Assembly (NCBI GenBank): GCA_964606065.1
Contig: CAZSEX010000059.1
Location: 1-7,186 of the forward strand
DNA: 7,186 bases
Direction of reading: 5' to 3'
From: JAFGHJ01 sp964606065
GTDB taxonomy: Bacteria; Hydrothermota; UBA3072
Below, piece by piece: positions 1 through 5,833 of the stretch. How positions within the stretch are numbered: the first letter of the stretch is position 1; every line of letters begins with the position of its first letter. The position numbers were made by a program, and so were the translations under genes. The notes beneath the pieces are model-generated. The model was given only the letters and a program-made list of their open reading frames with translations, did not search any database and was not told the origin of the DNA.

Positions 1-14
1 CTAAACTTCAACAT
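1..14 (-). CDS. 5' end of the next gene downstream of tetR (partial, product unknown)
   Basis: An ATG at 14-12 opens a frame (Met-Leu-Lys-Phe...) that runs off the left edge and overlaps the tetR stop codon in the pattern ATGTTGA. A near-perfect Shine-Dalgarno, AAGGAGG, lies on the minus strand at 24-18, three bases before the ATG (TTA between); it is formed by the last sense codons of the TetR gene. This makes a translationally coupled next gene likely. The product cannot be told from four codons. TetR genes in this position often precede an outer-membrane channel/membrane-fusion/RND efflux operon, but nothing visible here proves that. Confidence 0.6.
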
Positions 15-589
15 TTAACCTCCTTCCTAACTCCATCCAAGAAAACGGAAAGAGCCGTATCTTTTATTGTTTCAGAACAAGACTCTTCTATAGCCATTAT
101 CAAAGAAACAATTATTCCATAAATATCATAAGGATTTAATTTATTACTCGCCAAATAGCCCTTGATGACTTTTACCGCTTCCTCTTCAAAGGTCTCAATA
201 ATTTCCATCACAGACTCGTTGATTTTCTGAAAACACTCAAAAGGTATATTGGAACTTTCCACATTCTTCTGAAATTTACCAAACCGCGTAAAAAACTTAT
301 CACCCCTCATAACTTTTTCAAAATAGTCAAAAACACCCGAAACAATACCCTCAAAACTCTTACTCGATCCAACAATCGCTCTAACCTTTTCAATAATTTT
401 TCTGTGAGCGTCAACAAAAATTTCAACAAAAAGGTCGGCTTTAGACTCAAAATACAGATACAAAGTACCTTTTGCCACACCACAGGCTTCGGCGACCTCT
501 TCCACAGTAACGGGATAATACCCTTTCTCCGCGAAAAGATTCTTTGCTATTTCCATAATTTGCTTCTTTCTTACTGACTGGTCAGTCAT
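8..589 (-). CDS. TetR/AcrR-family transcriptional regulator
   Basis: A 193-aa TetR-type DNA-binding protein of normal length for the family. The N-terminal three-helix DNA-binding domain spans about residues 7-53: helix 1 is KQIMEIAKNLFAEKG, and the helix-turn-helix is TVEEVAEACGVAKGTLYLYF, with the family-typical GTLYxYFxSKxDL. The C-terminal part (about 55-193) is all-helical and variable, as expected for a ligand-binding and dimerisation domain, so the inducer cannot be predicted. I keep the first Met (589) because starting at Met12 would remove most of helix 1. It has its own promoter immediately upstream (600-627), almost no 5' leader and no Shine-Dalgarno, and a palindrome inside codons 2-6 that is probably its own operator. 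Its last codons carry the ribosome-binding site of the next gene, so it probably controls a downstream operon beyond the window. Family call is firm; target genes are inference. Confidence 0.95.
   Translation of the reverse strand: MTDQSVRKKQIMEIAKNLFAEKGYYPVTVEEVAEACGVAKGTLYLYFESKADLFVEIFVDAHRKIIEKVRAIVGSSKSFEGIVSGVFDYFEKVMRGDKFFTRFGKFQKNVESSNIPFECFQKINESVMEIIETFEEEAVKVIKGYLASNKLNPYDIYGIIVSLIMAIEESCSETIKDTALSVFLDGVRKEVKC
573..586. promoter_or_regulatory. Probable TetR autoregulatory operator within codons 2-6
   Basis: A perfect 6+2+6 palindrome (ACTGAC-TG-GTCAGT on the plus strand) starts directly after the tetR ATG. With the -10 box at 605-600, it covers roughly +8 to +21 of the transcript, where a bound dimer would block transcription. 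Short palindromes of the TGAC...GTCA type at a TetR gene's own start are a common operator pattern. The sequence is read directly; the function is inferred. Confidence 0.6.
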
Positions 590-599
590 AACGCCGTTT

Positions 600-627
600 A
601 TTATACAAGGGTTTGTTTATTTGTCAA
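600..627 (-). promoter_or_regulatory. Sigma70-type promoter of tetR (leaderless layout)
   Basis: On the minus strand a consensus -35 TTGACA (627-622) is separated by 16 bp from a consensus -10 TATAAT (605-600). Only 10 bases lie between the -10 box and the ATG at 589, so the predicted start site (about 593) leaves a leader of roughly four bases and no room for a Shine-Dalgarno. The -35 lies in the 12-mer CCCCTTGACAAA, which recurs exactly in the promoter at 1674-1647. Confidence 0.85.
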
Positions 628-689
628 GGGGCAGATCAAAAATTTAGCAAAAAAATAATCCATTCTTAACCTTGTCTTAATATTTCTCA

Positions 690-1286
690 TCATGCTTCAA
701 AATTCCACCAGAGAAGACCGCTCGAAAAAGAACCTTCTCTTAGCTCTGAATCACTTATTAGTTTTTTTGCCTGTTCTAATGTTAAAGCACTGTTCACCTC
801 TTCTTCAAAAATACCCAACCAGGATTTTCTTAGATCTTTAACAAAAAGATATCCTTCAGGTTTTAGTATCCTCTGGATTTCATTCAACATAGAAAGAGGT
901 TTATCGACCCAGTGAACCATATTAACATTGAAAACAACATCAAAAGAATCATCCTCAAAAGGCATTTTTTCGACATTCGCTCTTTGGAATCTAACACGGC
1001 TCTTAACTGATTGTCCGGTTAATCTTTCATTCGCATATCCCAGCATAGAAACAGATGAATCCACACCAATAATCTCGCTTCCGGGAATCTCCTCTGCAAC
1101 AACTGCACACAGCGAGCCGAAACCACAACCTACATCGATTATCCTACCCTCGGAAAAACCCAGGTTCTTTAACTTTTTCGCGTAAACGTAGCCCAATTTA
1201 TCTAAAAGATTCCTATGCTTTTTCATATAAAGTTCCGCGAAATTTTTATCATTAAAGTTTTTTTTCATATCTAATTTTACCCCCAT
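690..1286 (-). CDS. Class I SAM-dependent methyltransferase (Methyltransf_11/UbiE-like)
   Basis: A 198-aa Rossmann-fold methyltransferase. Motif I is IIDVGCGFG (residues 49-57), the SAM-binding loop. The acidic residue that contacts the ribose is Asp76 in GVDSS. Motif II/III is ANVEKMPFEDDSFDVVFN (103-120), followed by the post-motif helix and strand LNEIQRILKPEGYLFVKDLR (134-153). The C-terminus is short (LLWWNFEA), with no extra substrate domain, and the length is normal for small stand-alone members, so it does not look truncated. The start is supported by GGAGG eight bases upstream. The substrate cannot be read from the sequence; small molecules, quinones and lipids are all methylated by this family. 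It is separated from tetR by 100 bp holding the tetR promoter, and from the operon upstream by 481 bp, so it is probably transcribed alone or with read-through into tetR. Confidence 0.92.
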   Translation of the reverse strand: MGVKLDMKKNFNDKNFAELYMKKHRNLLDKLGYVYAKKLKNLGFSEGRIIDVGCGFGSLCAVVAEEIPGSEIIGVDSSVSMLGYANERLTGQSVKSRVRFQRANVEKMPFEDDSFDVVFNVNMVHWVDKPLSMLNEIQRILKPEGYLFVKDLRKSWLGIFEEEVNSALTLEQAKKLISDSELREGSFSSGLLWWNFEA

Positions 1287-1294
1287 TTAAAATA

Positions 1295-1299
1295 CCTCC
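1295..1299 (-). promoter_or_regulatory. Shine-Dalgarno of the methyltransferase gene
   Basis: GGAGG on the minus strand lies eight bases before the ATG at 1286. It fixes this start over the internal Met7 and contrasts with the absence of any Shine-Dalgarno at the promoter-proximal tetR and asparaginase genes. Confidence 0.85.
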
Positions 1300-1322
1300 A
1301 TTTCACCCGCCAAACATTACAT

Positions 1323-1342
1323 CAAAATTTAAAAAAATTTTG
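1323..1342. repeat. AT-only inverted repeat in the methyltransferase leader
   Basis: Two perfect 8-bp arms, CAAAATTT and AAATTTTG, flank a 4-base spacer. As RNA on the minus strand this is a weak A/U hairpin about 35 bases upstream of the start codon. With no G/C core it is unlikely to be a strong terminator; it may be a leader hairpin or only a composition effect. Confidence 0.4.
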
Positions 1343-1352
1343 CATTGTCGCA

Positions 1353-1400
1353 ATTATATTTTCGACGAACGTTTAAATTTAACCGATAAACGGTTAAATT
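1353..1400 (-). promoter_or_regulatory. Possible activator-dependent promoter of the methyltransferase gene
   Basis: A TATAAT box on the minus strand (1358-1353) has no recognisable -35 hexamer. In its place sits a perfect 10-bp inverted repeat with a 5-base spacer (AATTTAACCG at 1376-1385, CGGTTAAATT at 1391-1400). With a start site near 1346 the centre of the repeat falls at about -42, the position used by class II activators of the CRP/FNR type. A third related half-site (CGTTTAAATT) overlaps at 1370-1379. Repression by another dimeric regulator is equally possible. The repeat is certain; its use is inference. Confidence 0.4.
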
Positions 1401-1640
1401 CTTATATAGACACCTAATCCGCAGATTCCTCAATAAACCCACCCTACAAGCAAAGGCGGAGACCCGTAAACCGTAGCTCGCAAAATACCTTCTTATCTAT
1501 TACGAAAAATCCGAAAAAGGTTATCCGCCTCAAAATGATCATGCCTTAAGGAAACTTCTTCTAAGGCAAGCTTTAAGCCTTTCTAAACTAAATATTCCCT
1601 GAATATTCTTTTTCTTTTTTATAATCGAGAATGAGTCTCA
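1400..1640 (-). ncRNA. Candidate structured leader or small RNA
   Basis: A strong promoter (1674-1647) predicts transcription from about 1640 leftward, 354 bases before the methyltransferase ATG, which is far longer than an ordinary leader. Helices readable by eye on the minus-strand RNA are: 7+7 with a 3-base loop (1607-1601/1597-1591); two mutually exclusive hairpins sharing one arm at 1568-1562 (pairing either with 1581-1577 or, 7 bp, with 1548-1542); 7 bp with one G-U (1520-1514/1494-1488); and a long-range 8-bp helix GAGGCGGA (1531-1524) with TCCGCCTT (1460-1453) that encloses the previous one. I matched it to no known riboswitch, 6S, SRP or tmRNA signature. The boundaries are guesses. 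Confidence 0.35.
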
Positions 1641-1646
1641 ATTGCA

Positions 1647-1674
1647 ATTGTATACAAAAAACAAAGTTTGTCAA
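1647..1674 (-). promoter_or_regulatory. Sigma70-type promoter inside the gene-free region
   Basis: On the minus strand, -35 TTGACA (1674-1669), a 16-bp spacer and -10 TACAAT (1652-1647). Spacer length and the surrounding CCCCTTGACAAA match the tetR promoter exactly. It lies downstream of the DUF2723 gene and far upstream of the methyltransferase ATG, so it drives either a long leader or a separate small RNA. Confidence 0.7.
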
Positions 1675-1727
1675 GGGGAAAAACAGCATTAAAAAGGTTG
1701 GTTGGAAAAAATCAAGCTTTAATTGTA

Positions 1728-1747
1728 TTTAAACAGAACTGTTTAAA
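1728..1747. repeat. 9-bp perfect palindrome just downstream of the DUF2723 stop
   Basis: The arms TTTAAACAG and CTGTTTAAA flank a 2-base centre, 20 bases after the end of the 894-codon gene. As RNA it could fold as an 8-bp A/U-rich stem with a 4-base loop, followed by a U6 run about 15 bases later on the minus strand. That makes it at best a weak intrinsic terminator for the four-gene operon. The near-perfect two-fold symmetry also fits a repressor operator, and it lies about 55 bp upstream of the promoter at 1674. Confidence 0.45.
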
Positions 1748-1767
1748 ACATTTAAATCGGTTTTGAA

Positions 1768-4452
1768 TCATCTTGTTCTTAATCTATCCAGAGCTTCATC
1801 TAAAGATTTATCGCCGGGGAATATGTTTTTCAATCTTTTTATCAGTTCAATTGCAATATCGGCGTTTTCTCTTCTTAAAAGCAAGAATATATCCGATAGA
1901 ACTCTCCTATCTTTTATTATTTCATTTATCGCATCATCAAGTTTTTTCTCTTCTCCCAGATAGACATACGCTTCCAGCAATCCCTTGTATGCAAAAACCT
2001 CCCACCCTTCTATATAACTCAACTTTTTAAAATCTTTTTCAGCTTCAGTTATTAGATTTTTTGCTTTCTCCGGATTATCTGTCTGTTTTGCCTTCAATAA
2101 AAGTAATTCTCCTTTAAATAATCGAAGCCTCGGAACATCTTTCATCTGAAGAAAAGAACGCGCGAATTCGATTCCTTCATCCAGATTTTTCAATCTTTGA
2201 TAGATAAACTTCTGCTTTTCCAATAAATTAAGGGCTATGCCGTAGAAGAAATTCTCTTCTTCGGTGTATATTAATACTTTATTAAAAAGAGACTGGAGCA
2301 TTTCAAGAGTATCCCGGACGGGTTCTGTAACCTTCTCCTCCTTTACAACGTTGTACATATCGGAAAAAACTTTGTCACCGAAAGAAAATAATAAAAAAGC
2401 AAAATTTACCAAAACGGTAACCTGAGCTTCGCTCCCTATACACATCCAGAAATTGTCGTAATAACTATAAGAAAATTCGTTATTAAAGAGATCCCAGGTC
2501 TTTTCCCTGTTGTTGGTAAAATTAACTTTTTCTTTCACGAGCTTATACGCAAAACTCTCCCCTAACAAATGTCCGCTCAACGCGTTACGATAGTCAGGCG
2601 GTATAGGAAAAGAGAAATAAATATTTATCGAAGGATTAAAATCCTCACTGTCTATATATTTTTCAACGAAAGACTCTAATTCCATGAATAAATCTTCTAA
2701 AGTCGGTTTCTTTCCAATCGCCGAAAGAATTATAGATTTGACGGCTATATCCTTCAATTCTATTACTCTTCCGTCAGCCAATCTCATACCGGGGGGCACA
2801 GAATCCATGATCCATTCTTCAAAACTGATATTAATCATTCCCAATTTCTTTTTACGATTATATTCCGACTCAAATTTTGTTCCCCTAAAAGGTGAAGCAA
2901 AATCGATAGGTATCCCTGACCATTTAAGTTGCTTTATATACCAGTTCGTGTTCATAAGAGAGAAATTTGCAAGTCTAACGCCTTCCTTTTTATCGGGATC
3001 GAATCTTCTGAAATCCTTGACTGCCTGAAGAAACCAAACCGGAAAGGTATCGTTATCCCCATAAGTAAAAATAATCGAATTATCATCCGGACTGACAAGA
3101 AGAGCACGAGCGTAATCATGCGCGAGCCAATTGCCTCTCCTGTTAGCGTGCGATTTTATATTACTCACTAAAGGAATAAAACCCAGAATACCCGCGAGGA
3201 TTACGGCACCCAAAGCGTAACGGGGAGTTTTTTGTTTTAACCGGTTCCATATCCAGTGTAATCCGATTGCCACATACAACATGAAAAAGAAAAAAGCCGG
3301 TCCCCAGAAGTAATCCCTTTCTCTCGGTTCTCTCGGCTGATGAGCGGGATTTGGGTCCGAGGGAGAAAACTCATGGTTTAAATAAACGACCAATCCAATA
3401 GTCACAAGCATATACAGAACGAAAAATAACCAGAATGATACTTTATCTTTCCTAAAATGTATCCACATTCCCCATATACCGATTAAAACATATACATAGG
3501 TACCAAATAACGACACAAAACGAAGCAAAACGCCGGTATCTGTCCTGGGATAAGGAAAAAACTGCCACGAAAAATATTTAAAAAATACCTTGAGCTGTTC
3601 TATAAATGCCGGTATAACACCCAGACTGGTTTCCCATGATGTATGCCTGGGCAACAAATCTATGCCCTCTCCATACTGTTTTCTGGAAAATACATCCCAT
3701 AATTCTGAAAATGTGGTTGGATTAGCTTCATTAATATAGGGATTCGCCTGTGCTCTTATCATCAGATAGAAATACATGGATATACCTATAAATGCCAGAA
3801 GCAATGCTATCCCCAAAAACCGATAATCCTTCAGTACTTTCCAATCGATTAAAATCAAAAAAACTATAACTCCGGGCACAATTAATAAAGGAAGTAAATG
3901 AACACCAATCGATAAAAACAATAAATATACCAATAAAAGTAAGTAATTATTATCGCCTCTTTCCCACCTGTTTTCACTCCAGTGCAAAATTAACCACAAA
4001 GCCAAAATCATTATTAATATAGACAAAGTGTACACTTCAGCTTCCACCGACGAATCCCAAACGCTAAAACAGAATCCGGCACCGATAGAAGAAAATGCCG
4101 CGATAAGATGTGTTCCCAACAGAGGTTCTTTATTTTTATTATCTTTAAATCTGCTGAATACTTTTAAAATTACAAGATATAAAATAGCCCCCGCTAAGGC
4201 CCCGGATAAGACAGAAAGAAAATTTATTCTCATAGCTACTTCTCTGAAGGGAAAAAGAATATCAAATATTCTACCAAGTAATACGTAAAAGGGTGTACCG
4301 GGAGGATGGGGCACTCCCAATATGTGCGCGCATGCTATGAACTCACCGCAATCCCAGAGAGAAACCGTAGGTGCGATTGTATATAAATACACACCAAATA
4401 AAATTCCAAAAACCCCAAAAAAATAAAAAACTTTTTTTCTATTAAAAACCAT
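1768..4452 (-). CDS. DUF2723 (TMEM260/POMT-like) GT-C-type membrane glycosyltransferase
   Basis: An 894-aa integral membrane protein. About ten to eleven membrane segments fill residues 8-432. Family hallmarks are visible: SLWDCGEF (31-38) and HPPGTPFY (49-56) in the first loop, where GT-C enzymes keep acidic catalytic or metal-binding residues; SSVEAEVYTL (134-143); QPREPRERDYFW (372-383); and GDNDTFPVWFLQ (465-476), then SLMNTNWYIKQL (498-509) in the soluble part. The C-terminal third (about 690-894) is helical and TPR-like. Human TMEM260 of this family is a protein O-mannosyltransferase, so transfer of a sugar from a lipid-linked donor to exported proteins is the likely reaction; donor and acceptor here are unknown. 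AAAGGCGG nine bases upstream supports the start. It is the last gene of the operon, 38 bp after the microprotein gene. Length is normal for bacterial members, with no sign of damage. Confidence 0.9.
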   Translation of the reverse strand: MVFNRKKVFYFFGVFGILFGVYLYTIAPTVSLWDCGEFIACAHILGVPHPPGTPFYVLLGRIFDILFPFREVAMRINFLSVLSGALAGAILYLVILKVFSRFKDNKNKEPLLGTHLIAAFSSIGAGFCFSVWDSSVEAEVYTLSILIMILALWLILHWSENRWERGDNNYLLLLVYLLFLSIGVHLLPLLIVPGVIVFLILIDWKVLKDYRFLGIALLLAFIGISMYFYLMIRAQANPYINEANPTTFSELWDVFSRKQYGEGIDLLPRHTSWETSLGVIPAFIEQLKVFFKYFSWQFFPYPRTDTGVLLRFVSLFGTYVYVLIGIWGMWIHFRKDKVSFWLFFVLYMLVTIGLVVYLNHEFSPSDPNPAHQPREPRERDYFWGPAFFFFMLYVAIGLHWIWNRLKQKTPRYALGAVILAGILGFIPLVSNIKSHANRRGNWLAHDYARALLVSPDDNSIIFTYGDNDTFPVWFLQAVKDFRRFDPDKKEGVRLANFSLMNTNWYIKQLKWSGIPIDFASPFRGTKFESEYNRKKKLGMINISFEEWIMDSVPPGMRLADGRVIELKDIAVKSIILSAIGKKPTLEDLFMELESFVEKYIDSEDFNPSINIYFSFPIPPDYRNALSGHLLGESFAYKLVKEKVNFTNNREKTWDLFNNEFSYSYYDNFWMCIGSEAQVTVLVNFAFLLFSFGDKVFSDMYNVVKEEKVTEPVRDTLEMLQSLFNKVLIYTEEENFFYGIALNLLEKQKFIYQRLKNLDEGIEFARSFLQMKDVPRLRLFKGELLLLKAKQTDNPEKAKNLITEAEKDFKKLSYIEGWEVFAYKGLLEAYVYLGEEKKLDDAINEIIKDRRVLSDIFLLLRRENADIAIELIKRLKNIFPGDKSLDEALDRLRTR

Positions 4453-4461
4453 TTCTTAAAA

Positions 4462-4469
4462 CCGCCTTT
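4462..4469 (-). promoter_or_regulatory. Shine-Dalgarno of the DUF2723 gene
   Basis: AAAGGCGG, seven of eight bases matching the canonical AAAGGAGG, lies nine bases before the ATG at 4452. It shows independent ribosome loading at the last operon gene and fixes the start. Confidence 0.75.
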
Positions 4470-4490
4470 TCATTATAATATTGTACATTT

Positions 4491-4613
4491 TTATCGCAAG
4501 TGAAAAAATTTTAAAAACAATATAATTGCTATTATCAAAACCAGTAAAACTATCAAATGAATAGGAGACCTCGTTTTATATTCGATTTTATGAAAGCGAC
4601 CTCCGAATTTCAT
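4491..4613 (-). CDS. 40-aa single-span membrane microprotein
   Basis: The ATG at 4613-4611 overlaps the stop of the preceding gene (TAATG). The frame encodes 40 residues: a basic N-terminus (MKFGGRFHKIEYKTRSP), one hydrophobic helix of about 18 residues (IHLIVLLVLIIAIILFLK) and a short basic tail (FFHLR). A purine-rich AAGGGGGGG just before the ATG can serve as ribosome-binding site. It fills most of the 160-bp gap between the 406-codon gene and the DUF2723 gene and lies 38 bp before the latter. Tight coupling, membrane composition and position all favour a real gene. Function is unknown; small one-helix proteins beside membrane enzymes are often subunits or stabilisers, so a partner role for the DUF2723 protein is a guess. 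A -1 shift at the G7 tract would instead make it the C-terminal anchor of the preceding protein. Confidence 0.65.
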   Translation of the reverse strand: MKFGGRFHKIEYKTRSPIHLIVLLVLIIAIILFLKFFHLR

Positions 4614-5833
4614 TACCCCCCCTTTTTAATCGGTAATAATTCAAAATCCAGCTTTAAGCTCTTACCTGGTTCAACCTCGATTAAAGAAGCACAGGGATAG
4701 TATCCTTTCGACGCGACTCTAATTATATAATCACCCGAAGTAAGATATATCTTATAAGTTCCATTTTTGGGGTCGCTTTTCGCTTCCGAATTAATCGAAT
4801 TTTCAACTAAAATATCTGCGTAAAGAGGTTCGCCGGTTTCAACATCCACAATTTTTCCCTCAACAACATTAAAATCCGGCTCTTCACGCAATTGCAGCAG
4901 TGCGTCTTTGTTACCCTTCAATACAAACACGGTATCCAGAGGCAAATAATTTTCGGCATAAACAGACATAGGATATATTCCGGAGGGTAAACTAAACCTG
5001 ATTTCTCCTTTCTCTACCTGGAAACTACCAGAATCGGCAAGAGACAAAACCCCGGAGGCAGGATCTCCTTCTTCATCAATAAGAAGAATCCTTAAATCAA
5101 ATAATTTTCCGGATTCTTTAGGAAGAGTCAATGAAGAAATTCCAAAACAAATTTTCCATAAGGGGAAATCATAATAACTGGTACCGATTCCTATTTCGGT
5201 TAATCCTGTATTGTTTAATAATATTCTATCCACTCTTTCTGAAATACGAAAAGCGAAACCGAAATTTAGAGCGAATTTGTCCCATCTGGATAGGATAATA
5301 TTAGGCTTAATATAAATAGAAGAAATAGGAGTTTGACCATTCATACTGAACCGCTCCGATCCAAAATCCAGAGCAAAAGTCAAAGTATCTGGATTAAATT
5401 TTATCCTCGAGTTAAACATAAAATGATCTGTTGCAGGATCAGAAAAATATTCGATAAACTCGAAATCCATACCAATTGCAAACCACAAAATTCGCGTTCC
5501 AAACCCCATACCATATCCAACACCGGCATTCTTAACAGAAAAACTTCGCAACTCGCCTTCTTCGCGACTACCGGGAAGATGCAGGGTAGGATAAAGGCTC
5601 ACATCAAAAATCCTGACATATCTATTGACCCCGGCTCGTATAAATATATCGGAAAAACCAAAATCAATTCCATGGGAAGTACAATCAAAACAGAGACCCC
5701 CTTCAGCCTCCGAAAAGAGCCATTTACCTCGATTCTTTACCGTAAAATTCAAATCATTTGCGAATAAATAACTGCTCGCAAACGTCTGAACCTCAGCATC
5801 ATAAATAAAGAGAGAAAACAAAAAAAATATCAT
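4613..5833 (-). CDS. Beta-rich, probably exported protein with two carboxypeptidase-regulatory-like domains
   Basis: A 406-aa protein I cannot name. It opens with a short hydrophobic stretch (MIFFLFSLFIYDAEVQT) that could act as a signal peptide, although it lacks the usual basic N-region. There is no better in-frame start, since a stop codon lies six codons upstream. Residues about 20-240 are rich in aromatic and glycine residues in alternating polar/apolar strands, like an outer-membrane beta-barrel or surface protein. Two beta-sandwich repeats follow: about 245-315 (LIDEEGDPASGVLSLAD...PSGIYPMSVYAENY) and 322-401 (VVEGKIVDVETGEPLYADILVEN...SGDYIIRVASKGYYP), the second a clear CarboxypepD_reg/PEGA-like domain. 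Its ATG overlaps the asparaginase stop (TAATG) with only a weak AAAGAAG upstream, so it relies on coupling. It ends KKGG, encoded across A5G7. A surface or periplasmic substrate or structural role is plausible. Confidence 0.8.
   Translation of the reverse strand: MIFFLFSLFIYDAEVQTFASSYLFANDLNFTVKNRGKWLFSEAEGGLCFDCTSHGIDFGFSDIFIRAGVNRYVRIFDVSLYPTLHLPGSREEGELRSFSVKNAGVGYGMGFGTRILWFAIGMDFEFIEYFSDPATDHFMFNSRIKFNPDTLTFALDFGSERFSMNGQTPISSIYIKPNIILSRWDKFALNFGFAFRISERVDRILLNNTGLTEIGIGTSYYDFPLWKICFGISSLTLPKESGKLFDLRILLIDEEGDPASGVLSLADSGSFQVEKGEIRFSLPSGIYPMSVYAENYLPLDTVFVLKGNKDALLQLREEPDFNVVEGKIVDVETGEPLYADILVENSINSEAKSDPKNGTYKIYLTSGDYIIRVASKGYYPCASLIEVEPGKSLKLDFELLPIKKGG
4616..4622 (-). other. G7 tract (possible frameshift or slippage site) before the stop codon
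   Basis: The last two sense codons of the 406-codon gene are GGG GGG, preceded by AAG, which gives A5G7 followed by TAATG. G GGG GGG fits the X XXY YYZ form of a -1 slippery heptamer. A -1 shift here, or one extra G by polymerase slippage, reads GTA ATG AAA... and enters exactly the frame of the 40-aa membrane peptide. The tract also serves as the ribosome-binding purine run for that peptide. Confidence 0.4.

Larger units (their letters stand above)
1287..1767. other. 481-bp gene-free region between the DUF2723 operon and the methyltransferase gene
   Basis: No coding region here is convincing. The region holds, in minus-strand order, an AT-rich palindrome just after the DUF2723 gene (1747-1728), a strong promoter (1674-1647), a stretch rich in potential RNA helices (about 1640-1400), a 10-bp inverted repeat (1400-1376), a TATAAT box (1358-1353), an AT-only inverted repeat and the methyltransferase Shine-Dalgarno. 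The stretch around 1415-1530 is visibly less AT-rich than the flanks. The separate elements are listed on their own. Confidence 0.7.

Noticed and set aside
8..556. Alternative tetR start at Met12
   Set aside because: It would delete most of the first helix of the DNA-binding domain, although a purine-rich AAGAAAGAAG precedes it; the promoter position also fits the first Met.
601..693. 30-codon minus-strand frame starting in an ATGA overlap with the methyltransferase stop
   Set aside because: It has no good Shine-Dalgarno, runs through the tetR -35 and most of the -10 box, and its product has no recognisable feature; the promoter explains this DNA better.
1444..1542. 32-codon minus-strand frame inside the helix-rich stretch
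   Set aside because: Only a short AAGG two bases from the ATG, unusual composition, and coincidence with RNA helices. It could be a leader peptide but nothing supports it beyond being open.
1400..1640. 6S RNA, SRP RNA, tmRNA or a known riboswitch
   Set aside because: Some local similarity to conserved 6S bases (a GGGTCTCCGC element) was seen, but I could not fold the region into one long rod with a central bubble, and the diagnostic motifs of the other classes are absent. A covariance-model search would decide.
5333..5767. 144-codon plus-strand frame opposite the 406-codon gene
   Set aside because: Shadow of the minus-strand gene, which has recognisable domains and operon context; no Shine-Dalgarno and no family features. 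The same applies to the plus-strand frames at 928-1185, 1763-2030, 2684-3171 and 4028-4288.
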